NCBI GenBank assembly: GCA_964537685.1
Contig: CAZICM010000004.1
Span: 186,001 to 250,000 of the forward strand
Origin: CAZICM01 sp964537685
Lineage (GTDB): Bacteria > Myxococcota_A > Polyangia > Polyangiales > Polyangiaceae
Length of the DNA stretch: 64,000 bases
Direction: 5' to 3'
A program made the position numbers and the translations under genes. The notes below the pieces were generated by a model. That model was not told the DNA's origin. It made no database searches and worked only from the letters and a program-made list of their open reading frames with translations. Positions 44,794 through 52,110 of the stretch are shown here, in pieces. The first letter of the stretch is position 1. Each line of letters opens with the position of its first letter.

Positions 44794-45477
44794 GTGCAAA
44801 ACCGACAAGCCATTGATAAGTCCCTCAACGATTTATTCGCAGCCGAACGCGCCGCCCGCCGTATTCACGACGAGCTCGCCCGGCTTCCGCCCGATAAATT
44901 GCTCGATGCTATTTGCGATGCGCTCAAGGCAGCGCAGACCGAGAAGGATGAAGACGAAGCCTCGCTCCGGCTGGTGCGCCTGGCTTCGCTCTTGGGCGAG
45001 CTTTCCGGCCCCCGTGCCGTGGATGCGCTCATCGATGTGCTCGCCTCGGAATATCCCGAAGCGCGGCATGCGGCGGGCGAAGAGATTGGCCAGCTCGCCT
45101 ACGAGCGTTTTAAGGAAGTCGCGCAGGGCGTGGAAAGAGCTCTGAAAAGGCTGCCCGTGGGCTCTCCTGCGCTGCCCGAGCTCCCTTATATTTTGGCGGA
45201 AGTCCCCGAGCCGGGCGTGATGAAACTCATCGATCTGTTTTTGAGCCACAAGGATGCCGATGCCGTCGCCGCGGCGATCGAGTCGCTTGTGGAAATCGGC
45301 GATCCGGCCGCCGCCAAGCTCATCGCACGGCTCACGGAAGATCAGCGCATGGTCGAAATCTCCGACGACGGCACCGACATGACATCCGAAGTCTCCATCG
45401 GAGAGCTCGCCGCAGAAGCGCTCGATCTGCTCGAGTCGCCCGCATCTGAAACGTCTCCCGGCGGAGCTTCATCGTGA
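44794..45477 (+). CDS. HEAT-repeat-like protein
   Basis: 227 residues, almost all helical, with HEAT-like repeats (SGPRAVDALIDVLASEYPEA; AAIESLVEIGDPAAAKLIAR). GTG 44794 gives a natural N-terminus; an ATG at 44743 would overlap the divergent M23 gene start. The last codons overlap the methyltransferase start (GTGA), suggesting translational coupling and perhaps a shared role. No catalytic motif. Confidence 0.75.
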   Translation: MQNRQAIDKSLNDLFAAERAARRIHDELARLPPDKLLDAICDALKAAQTEKDEDEASLRLVRLASLLGELSGPRAVDALIDVLASEYPEARHAAGEEIGQLAYERFKEVAQGVERALKRLPVGSPALPELPYILAEVPEPGVMKLIDLFLSHKDADAVAAAIESLVEIGDPAAAKLIARLTEDQRMVEISDDGTDMTSEVSIGELAAEALDLLESPASETSPGGASS

Positions 45478-46298
45478 CATCGACCTTCGCGCTGTCCGGC
45501 GATGAGGTCACCCTCTTCGAGACGATCGTTGTCCCGAGTTATCTCAACTATTTCGGGACGATGGCCGTGGATATGCTCATGGATTACTCGCCCGCCGCGG
45601 TTGCCCATGTGGGCTGCCGGACGGGCTTTCCGGACGGCGCGATTTTCGACAAGCTTCCCGGCAGCACGCTGATCGGCGTCGATCCTTCATCGGAAGCCTT
45701 GGATTTGGCCCGTTCCAAGGCGGCCTTGGTATCGGGCATGCAAGCCACCTACGACGTGGGCGGACCCGCGGTGACGACGCTTCCCAGCGAATCGTTTACG
45801 CATGCCTTTTCGCTTCATCCGCTGTGCGACGCGGAAGGGCGGGGCAAGCTGCTTTCAGAACTCCGGCGCATTTTGGTCGCGGGAGGCCAAGCCCTCTTGG
45901 CGATGCCGCTTCGGGGCTCCTTTCCCGAACTGGCCGACATGATCCGCGAGTTTTCACTGAAGCAAGATCTGCCCAATCTCAGCAAAGCCGTGGATATCGC
46001 GGCGTCGCGGCGTCCCACGATCGAAACGGTGGCCGAGGAGTTTGAAACGGCGGGCCTCACCGAAGTCGATGTCGATGTTCAACTGGTGGGCGTGTCCTTC
46101 GCGAGCGGGCGCGAATTCTTGGACGATCCAATCGCAAGGCTCCTGGTGATGCCCGATCTGAAATCGCATCTTCCTGTCGATGCGGCGCTCTGGGATCAGT
46201 CGTATCAGTATCTGCAGGATGCCATCCTAAAGTATTGGTCGGATTGTATGTTTGAACTAACGGTCAACGTGGGCTGCGCGAGCGGCAGGCGATTTTAA
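45474..46298 (+). CDS. class I SAM-dependent methyltransferase-like protein
   Basis: 274 residues. Motif I is VAHVGCRTGFPDG, a variant of the usual GxGxG; the acidic loop after strand 2 is IGVDPSSEAL; and SFTHAFSLHPLCDAEGRGKL fits motif IV and the helix after it. These place it among class I methyltransferases. Substrate unknown. GTG start overlaps the preceding TGA by 4 bases. It converges on the BFD gene with a 4-base overlap. Confidence 0.8.
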   Translation: MTSTFALSGDEVTLFETIVVPSYLNYFGTMAVDMLMDYSPAAVAHVGCRTGFPDGAIFDKLPGSTLIGVDPSSEALDLARSKAALVSGMQATYDVGGPAVTTLPSESFTHAFSLHPLCDAEGRGKLLSELRRILVAGGQALLAMPLRGSFPELADMIREFSLKQDLPNLSKAVDIAASRRPTIETVAEEFETAGLTEVDVDVQLVGVSFASGREFLDDPIARLLVMPDLKSHLPVDAALWDQSYQYLQDAILKYWSDCMFELTVNVGCASGRRF

Positions 46299-46588
46299 GG
46301 CTCGCGATGGCCCGGACCGCCGCCCGATAGACCCAACTCATCCATACCGACCAGCACCGCAAGCGGCAGGGGATGATAGGGCGGCCTTGGCGTAATGGGC
46401 TTTTCGGCGCTTCCACCGCGGGCGCAAATGAGCCCGGCGCACAGCGAAAGACAGCCCTTCCCCTGACACCATCCCGTCCCAAAACCCGTATAGCGCTTGA
46501 TGGACTCAATATCCTTGTAACCCCTTGCCATAGCCGCTTCGAGCTCGTGCAAAGTCACATCTTCACAGCGGCAAACCAGGGTTTTCAT
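46295..46588 (-). CDS. BFD-like [2Fe-2S]-binding protein
   Basis: 97 residues. VCRCEDVTLHELEAAMARGY and GTGWCQGKGCLSL supply the four Cys of the bacterioferritin-associated-ferredoxin-type [2Fe-2S] fold (CxC then CxxxxC). The C-terminal 40 residues are Pro-rich. Such domains are often fused to amino-acid oxidases or opine dehydrogenases; here it is stand-alone, with no oxidase next to it. It lies 5 bases after the QueD-like gene on the same strand. Confidence 0.85.
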   Translation of the reverse strand: MKTLVCRCEDVTLHELEAAMARGYKDIESIKRYTGFGTGWCQGKGCLSLCAGLICARGGSAEKPITPRPPYHPLPLAVLVGMDELGLSGGGPGHREP

Positions 46589-46593
46589 AGGCT

Positions 46594-46956
46594 CTAGGCC
46601 CCCTCGTATTCACAGCGCGCATCCGGCGTTTCAAACACCGTCACCCGGCACAGCCAAGGCAGCGCCGCCTTCAGCCGCCGCCAAATAAAACCCGCCAGCA
46701 CTTCACTCGTCGGATTCTCGAGCCCGGGCACATCATTCAAATACTGATGATCCAGCAGCTCGTGCAAAGGCTGCCAAGCCTCTTCGATTTCGGCGAAATC
46801 CACGAGCCAGCCCGTCTCTTCATTCACAGGGCCAAACAGCGCGAGCTCCACCAAATAGCTATGACCATGCAAACGGGCGCACTTATGGCCTTCGGCCACC
46901 TTGGGCAGCCGGTGAGCCGCCTCGAAACGAAATGCGTGCACAAGCCGAACATTCAT
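46594..46956 (-). CDS. queD: 6-pyruvoyl-tetrahydropterin synthase/QueD family protein
   Basis: 120 residues, the normal length. Zinc ligands and catalytic Cys appear in FRFEAAHRLP and CARLHGHSYLVEL; LDHQYLND and NPTSEVLAGFIWRRL are the later conserved blocks, and the catalytic Glu lies in VTVFETPD. QueD converts dihydroneopterin triphosphate to 6-carboxy-tetrahydropterin for queuosine. ATG 46956 starts right at the first strand. No other queuosine gene is adjacent, so a different pterin role is possible. Confidence 0.87.
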   Translation of the reverse strand: MNVRLVHAFRFEAAHRLPKVAEGHKCARLHGHSYLVELALFGPVNEETGWLVDFAEIEEAWQPLHELLDHQYLNDVPGLENPTSEVLAGFIWRRLKAALPWLCRVTVFETPDARCEYEGA

Positions 46957-47057
46957 TCTTTTGCGCGCACCATGAAGCGAAACGAAAAAACCGTCAACCG
47001 CCGCGCTTTGCACTCGGCGATTCCATTGCAGGACAAAAAAAGCTATACGCCCAAACC

Positions 47058-47195
47058 ATGCCTCAGCACCAAAAACCGCAAGACCGAGCCAAGCAAAAGA
47101 AGCGTCAAACCCGAAGACTCGCCGCATGGCGGGCCAAGCAAGAAAAACTCGCCGAAAATAAGCCGGGCCAGGCCGAGAACAAGGCCAAGGCTTAA
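47058..47195 (+). CDS. small basic hypothetical protein
   Basis: 45 residues, very rich in Lys, Arg, Gln and Ala (QDRAKQKKRQTRRLAAWRAK). It could be a nucleic-acid-associated peptide, or not a gene at all. The frame is open further upstream but those residues overlap the divergent queD start region. It ends 3 bases before the convergent GAF-protein stop. No SD is obvious. Confidence 0.35.
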   Translation: MPQHQKPQDRAKQKKRQTRRLAAWRAKQEKLAENKPGQAENKAKA

Positions 47196-47198
47196 GCC

Positions 47199-48824
47199 TT
47201 ATTCTTCTTCTTCGTCGTCGCCGAAATGCAGCATCCGGCTGTAATCGGGCCGCTCTTTATCGCTGCCGAATTCAGCGCCCAGCATGGAAGGCGATGGCTC
47301 GCCCATCAGCGAATTCAAGCGCTGCGTATGCTTGTCATCGCGGCGTTTTGCCCGCACCGCCGCCACATCCGCGCGCGAAGGATTAATCACCAAAAAGCCA
47401 TGATCGGCATCGAGCAGCACGACTTCGCCCGGCTCGACCCAGCGGAACAATCCTTGGCAATCGACAATGGAAGGCAGCGAAAGAAGCTGCAAGAGCACTC
47501 GGGTGCGCGGCCCCTGCTCGCGTTCTGTCAGCGCAACGCCAACCGGATGCGATTTGACCGTAATCAGCAAATCGAAGACCGACAGTTCATCGCCGACCAA
47601 AATCGCCTTGGAAGGCAGCTCGGCGCGCGCATCGGGCGAAGCCAGCATCAGCAAGGCATTGCATAAATCCTCCATGTCGCGGGCCCGCTCCTGCATAAAG
47701 CGATCGCCCACGATTCCATTGGCCGTGCGCACCGCTTCCCGCGCCACCATTCCCAGCGACTCGGCGATTCCATGGCCTTGAGCCAAGAGCTCAAACGCCC
47801 TTTCGCGCAGCCGTTCATCGCCCGCCATCAGCAAATAGTTCGATAAAAACCCGGCTTCCTTGGCCAACCCCATCGATGCCGCCCGGGCAACCAAGGCGCT
47901 CAAGGCTTTTTCCACGACCTCAAACGCCATACGAAGCGAGCGTTTATCCTCGGCATCGCGTTTTTTCTGAGACGAAATCGACGGCCTTCGCAGCGCGGCC
48001 ACCGCACCCAGCGCAAGCCCCGGCACCACAGGCACCCCGGGCAGCGTCACCTTGCGCGTACCGCCGCCTGTTTTCCGGGCCACGGGCTTCTTTGCCTCAT
48101 CGGCAAAGAGCTGCACCTGACGGATACTCGTCGCCAGCGGAGCCGTCAGCGAAAGCGCGAGATTCACATCATTCGCCGAAAACGCCTGAGTCCCTGCGCG
48201 CAACAAAACCAGCGCGCCCAAGGTTCGCGACGCGCACAGAATGGGCAGCGCCAGAAGCACAGGAAAGCGGTCTTCGCGCAGCTCTGGATAGGTCACAAAG
48301 CGCTCGTGGCGCGAAGCCCTCACGACCGACACGGGCCTTCTGGACTCCACAGCAAGGCCCGTCAAACCCTCGCCCGCGTTTAAACGGATTGTGCCGCGCA
48401 CACCCAAGGGAAAACCGATACTCCCGCGGAGCACCAATTCATCTTTATCGCCCTCGAGCAAAAACAAAAGAGCCACATCGGCGCTGACAATCTCGGCGAT
48501 ACGCTTGGGCGCCTCATCGAGAAGCTGCATCAGCGGCAGAGGCGAAGCGACAAACGTCACATAATCGAGGACGCGATCGAGCCTGGCCTGACCTTCGGCG
48601 TGCACCCTGGCTTTACGCAGAGCGGCCTCGGTCTTTTTGGATTTGACTTCTTCGGCGACGGGTTTTTCGGAGACGGAAGCGAGCCTGGTTTTGCTTTTGA
48701 TATTTTGAATTTTGGCATCGCGGGCATCGCGGACCCGGCGGACGGGCGCCTTGCCGGCGCGCGTGGGTGAAGGCGCGGAGGGGCTTGATTTCTGGGCGGA
48801 TTTAGGACGAATGCGGGATGCCAT
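47199..48824 (-). CDS. GAF domain / enzyme-I-like protein lacking the phosphorylatable His
   Basis: 541 residues. A basic N-terminal 75 residues is followed by a GAF domain (about 80-225: LLFLLEGDKDELVLRGSIGF; LTGLAVESRRPVSVV). Then comes a region like the EIN helical domain of PEP-phosphotransferase enzyme I (about 270-400: RDMEDLCNALLMLASP). A swivelling domain lies at about 405-495: VGVALTEREQGPRTRVLLQL, LSLPSIVDC and VVLLDADHGFLVINPSRA. In enzyme I the swivelling loop reads GGxxSH; here it is EQGPRT with no His, and the PEP-binding barrel is absent. So it is PtsP-like in layout but cannot phosphotransfer in the usual way. Possibly a sensory derivative. Confidence 0.75.
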   Translation of the reverse strand: MASRIRPKSAQKSSPSAPSPTRAGKAPVRRVRDARDAKIQNIKSKTRLASVSEKPVAEEVKSKKTEAALRKARVHAEGQARLDRVLDYVTFVASPLPLMQLLDEAPKRIAEIVSADVALLFLLEGDKDELVLRGSIGFPLGVRGTIRLNAGEGLTGLAVESRRPVSVVRASRHERFVTYPELREDRFPVLLALPILCASRTLGALVLLRAGTQAFSANDVNLALSLTAPLATSIRQVQLFADEAKKPVARKTGGGTRKVTLPGVPVVPGLALGAVAALRRPSISSQKKRDAEDKRSLRMAFEVVEKALSALVARAASMGLAKEAGFLSNYLLMAGDERLRERAFELLAQGHGIAESLGMVAREAVRTANGIVGDRFMQERARDMEDLCNALLMLASPDARAELPSKAILVGDELSVFDLLITVKSHPVGVALTEREQGPRTRVLLQLLSLPSIVDCQGLFRWVEPGEVVLLDADHGFLVINPSRADVAAVRAKRRDDKHTQRLNSLMGEPSPSMLGAEFGSDKERPDYSRMLHFGDDEEEE

Positions 48825-48872
48825 GCGCGGGGCGGGGATAGGTATATCAGGGTTATCCGCAAAGACGGCGAA

Positions 48873-49550
48873 CTACCCCAAATGCTTATGCAAAAACGCC
48901 ATCGACCTCTCCCACGCCAGCCCCGCAGCCTCGGCGCTGTACACATCCGGCCGCGTGTCGTTCATAAACGCATGATCCGCTTCGTACACACACAGCTCCA
49001 TCGCCTGCCCCCGCGCCTTCATCCCCTCTAAAATCGCCTCCGCCCCCTCGACTTTCGCCCACCCATCCCGCGTCGCGAAATGCGCCAATATCGGCGCCGT
49101 CACCTTCGAATAATCCGCGTGCTCCGCACCCGGTATCCCATAAAAGGGCACCACCGCAGAAAGCCCCGGCACCTGCGCCGCCGCCGCAAACGAAAGCGCG
49201 CCCCCCATGCAAAATCCCATCACCCCCACCTTGCCCGTACAGCGCTCGTGCCCCCGCAAATACGCCGCCGCTCCTCCGATCTCCGACAGCGCCAAGGAAA
49301 AATCCAAAGACCCCATCAACTGCGCCGCTTCATCCGGATTCTTCGTCGAACGCCCATGATACAAATCCGGCGCCACCACCACAAAACCAGCCTTCGACAG
49401 CCTCCCCATCATCGATCGAATATGATCGTTCAGCCCCCACCACTCTTGAATCAGCACCACACCCGGCGCTTTTGTATGGCCCTCCGCAACCTCAATCTCT
49501 CCGCGGGCCGCCGTTCCCCTCGTGGATTCAAATGAAACCAATTCGCTCAT
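48873..49550 (-). CDS. dienelactone hydrolase family protein
   Basis: 225 residues, alpha/beta hydrolase fold. The triad is Cys in VMGFCMGGALSF, Asp in FATRDGWAKVEG and His in EADHAFMN. The conserved Glu is in IQEWWGLN. Typical of enzymes hydrolysing enol-lactones such as dienelactone in aromatic degradation, though many act on unknown esters. ATG 49550 has GGAG six bases upstream. No catabolic neighbours. Confidence 0.93.
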   Translation of the reverse strand: MSELVSFESTRGTAARGEIEVAEGHTKAPGVVLIQEWWGLNDHIRSMMGRLSKAGFVVVAPDLYHGRSTKNPDEAAQLMGSLDFSLALSEIGGAAAYLRGHERCTGKVGVMGFCMGGALSFAAAAQVPGLSAVVPFYGIPGAEHADYSKVTAPILAHFATRDGWAKVEGAEAILEGMKARGQAMELCVYEADHAFMNDTRPDVYSAEAAGLAWERSMAFLHKHLG

Positions 49551-49692
49551 GTCGATCTCCAATTTGAAAAAATTTTAAAAAACCATTTTCCTGAGCGCAC
49601 ACGCCTAGGCATCGCCTCCTACCAAATCCCATCCCTCCCGTCACCCTCATCGCTTGCGCCCCCGGCCCGCCGCGCCTAGCGTTCTCCCCACC

Positions 49693-51651
49693 ATGCACGA
49701 CAACCCAAGCTCCGACCGCCCCCCGCCCGGCAGCGGCCCCCGCTCCGTCCCCTCGCTGAAAGAAGCCATCGCCCGCGGCCCCCTCTGTCTCGATGGCGGT
49801 ATGGGTACCCAAATCTATGAACGAGGCGTGCTCTTTAGTTTTAATTACGAAGAACTCTGTATCTCTCGTCCAGAGTTAATCCTCAGTATCCACGAGGACT
49901 ATGCCCGCGCAGGCGCTCAAATCCTGGAAACCAATACATTCGGCGCCAACCGCATCCGCTTCGCCCGCCATGGCTTCGATGAACGGGTCCGCGAAATCAA
50001 CCGCGCCGCCGTGCGTCTCGCCCGAAAAGCCGCCGGTGAACGGGTGTATGTGGCGGGCGCCATGGGTCCTACTGGATTGGTCTTTGGGGGCTTTAGCGAT
50101 GAAGAACGGGAAAAAGTCCGCCATGCCTTTCAAGAGCAGGCCGAGGCGCTCTTGGAGGAAGGCATCGATGCCCTGCTGATTGAAACGATGCGCCAGCCCG
50201 AGGAAATGCTGTTGGCCCTTGAGGGCGCGCGCCTGGCCATGAGCGCCGCCGAGCATAAAAACCCATTGCTTATCGCTCAGGTTTCCGTCGACGAACATCT
50301 GGCCCTGGCCGATGGTTCAAATATCGCTCAAATGGGCCAAATCCTTAAAGATTTAGGATGCGATGTCATTGGCGTGAATTGCTCCGACGGCCCTCAATTG
50401 GTGCTTTCCGCGGTGGAAAAGCTCTTGCCGCTGGGCATGTATGTGTCGGCGGTGCCCAATGCGGGCATTCCCCGGAGGGTGGACGATCGCTTTTTGTATG
50501 TGTCGACGCCCGAATATTTTGGGGTCTTTGCGAGGCGGATGCTCAAGCTTGGGGTTCGGCTGATCGGCGGATGCTGTGGAACGACGCCTGAACATATTAA
50601 ACGCATCGCGGCGGCCGTCCGAATGGCGGGATCGGCGGCGATGGGTCCGGGCGATGCTTTGGGCGATGCCCCTTTATGGGTGGGAACGGCGGGTGGAGAT
50701 CATGTGGAAGCCGAGGGAGCGCCTTCGTCCTCGGGAATGAGCATGCCTGTACCGAGGGCTCAAAAGAGCGCATTTGCGGCAAAAATCGGTCAAAAATTCG
50801 TTGTGAGCGTGGAAGTAAACCCCCCCATCGGGCTCGATCCCAAGCCGGCCCTGCAAGCGGCGAAGATGCTGACGGATGGGGGTGTGGACATCATCAATAT
50901 TGCGGATGGGGCGAGGGCCCAAGCGAGGATGTCGAATGTAGCGATGGCGTTCTTGATGCAGCAAGAGCTTGGGATAGAAACCCTGGTGCATGTGTGTGGA
51001 CGAGACCGGAATTTACTGGGTCAAGTGGCGCATTTGCTGGGGGCGCACGCGCTGGGCATCCGGAATTTGGTGGTAATTACGGGCGATCCGCCCAAGCTGG
51101 GCGATTTCCCGGATGCGACGGCGGTATATGACTTGGATTCGATAGGGATATTAAGGCTGGTATCGAGGTTAAACCGGGGGATAGATCCAGGAGGCAAACC
51201 TTTGGGGGCGGTGACATCTTTCTTTGCGGCGACGGGAGCGGAGCCTGCGGCGCTGAATTATGGGCGGGAATTGGAGCGGCTGAAGTTAAAAAAGCGGGCC
51301 GGCGCGGAGATGGTGATGACACAACCGGTATACGACACGGGTGTATTGGAGCGTTTCTTAGGGGATGCAAAGGGCTTGGAATTGCCGATATTGATAGGGA
51401 TTTTGCCATTGGCGAGCCATAGGAACGCGGAATTTTTGCACAACGAAGTGCCAGGGATGCAGATTCCAGAAGATGTGCGGGCGCGTATGAAGGGAGCAGG
51501 AAGCGGGGCGGAAGCGAGGCGGGAGGGCGTGAGGATAGCGAGGGAGATGGTAGAGGCGGTAAGGCAAAGGCCGGAAGTGGCCGGGGTGTATATTATGCCG
51601 CCTTTGGGGAGGTATGAGATGGCGCTGGAGGTGATGGAGGGGCATTTGTAA
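49693..51651 (+). CDS. bifunctional homocysteine S-methyltransferase / methylenetetrahydrofolate reductase
   Basis: About 652 residues. The N-terminal barrel (to about 310) is a homocysteine methyltransferase: CLDGGMGTQIYERGV, VIGVNCSDGPQLVL and IGGCCGTTPEHIK supply the zinc Cys ligands. The C-terminal part (about 360-650) is a MetF-type reductase: VSVEVNPPIGLDPKPALQAA, LVVITGDPPKLGDF and MVMTQPVYD. The fusion links 5,10-methylene-THF reduction to methionine formation. ATG 49693 avoids a Pro-rich leader from 49654. The neighbouring 3' end runs straight into a 21-bp repeat array. Confidence 0.93.
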   Translation: MHDNPSSDRPPPGSGPRSVPSLKEAIARGPLCLDGGMGTQIYERGVLFSFNYEELCISRPELILSIHEDYARAGAQILETNTFGANRIRFARHGFDERVREINRAAVRLARKAAGERVYVAGAMGPTGLVFGGFSDEEREKVRHAFQEQAEALLEEGIDALLIETMRQPEEMLLALEGARLAMSAAEHKNPLLIAQVSVDEHLALADGSNIAQMGQILKDLGCDVIGVNCSDGPQLVLSAVEKLLPLGMYVSAVPNAGIPRRVDDRFLYVSTPEYFGVFARRMLKLGVRLIGGCCGTTPEHIKRIAAAVRMAGSAAMGPGDALGDAPLWVGTAGGDHVEAEGAPSSSGMSMPVPRAQKSAFAAKIGQKFVVSVEVNPPIGLDPKPALQAAKMLTDGGVDIINIADGARAQARMSNVAMAFLMQQELGIETLVHVCGRDRNLLGQVAHLLGAHALGIRNLVVITGDPPKLGDFPDATAVYDLDSIGILRLVSRLNRGIDPGGKPLGAVTSFFAATGAEPAALNYGRELERLKLKKRAGAEMVMTQPVYDTGVLERFLGDAKGLELPILIGILPLASHRNAEFLHNEVPGMQIPEDVRARMKGAGSGAEARREGVRIAREMVEAVRQRPEVAGVYIMPPLGRYEMALEVMEGHL

Positions 51652-51657
51652 GACAAC

Positions 51658-51925
51658 AGCCTCATTCGCCTCCGCCGCAGACCCTTTCGCCTTCGCCGCA
51701 GACCCTTTCGCCTTCGCCGCAGCCTCGTTCGCCTCCGCCGCAGACCCTTTCGCCTCCGCCGCAGACCCTTTCGCCTCCGCCGCAGCCTCATTCGCCTTCG
51801 CCGCAGACCCTTTCGCCTCCGCCGCAGCCTCATTCGCCTCCGCCGCAACCTCATTCGCCTCCGCCGCAGACCCTTTCGCCTCCGCCGCAGACCCTTTCGC
51901 CTCCGCCGCAGACCCTTTCGCCTCC
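51658..51925 (+). repeat. 21-bp tandem repeat array (about 12-13 units)
   Basis: Period 21 bases, units of two alternating forms: TTCGCCTCCGCCGCA followed by GACCCT or by GCCTCA/GCCTCG, with C/T differences. It begins 6 bases after the stop of the methyltransferase/reductase gene. On the minus strand it reads as heptads KGSAAEA/NEAAAEA, but that frame has no SD, and beyond the array it continues into sequence antisense to the gene, so I treat it as a repeat rather than a gene. There are no spacers, so it is not a CRISPR array. Confidence 0.8.
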
Positions 51926-52110
51926 TTCAATCGCCTGTCCCTTCCCCCCTCCGCACCCCCCGCCCTTCCTTCCCTCCTCCCCGCGCAAGTCTTTCCGTTG
52001 ACGGCCCGCCTCTCTCCTCCTAAAAAGGCGCCGCTTTTGATCTCAATGTCGCCGATTGAAATCCCTTCGGATATCGGCCTGGTTTACGGGAGACGGAGAA
52101 GCCGAGTCGT

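Noticed and set aside
51658..51925. Possible CRISPR array
   Set aside because: Units are directly abutting with no unique spacers, and no cas genes are near.
51358..51930. Minus-strand frame with heptads KGSAAEA/NEAAAEA
   Set aside because: The regularity comes from the 21-bp repeat; past the array it is antisense to the methionine gene and has no SD. Kept only as a repeat.
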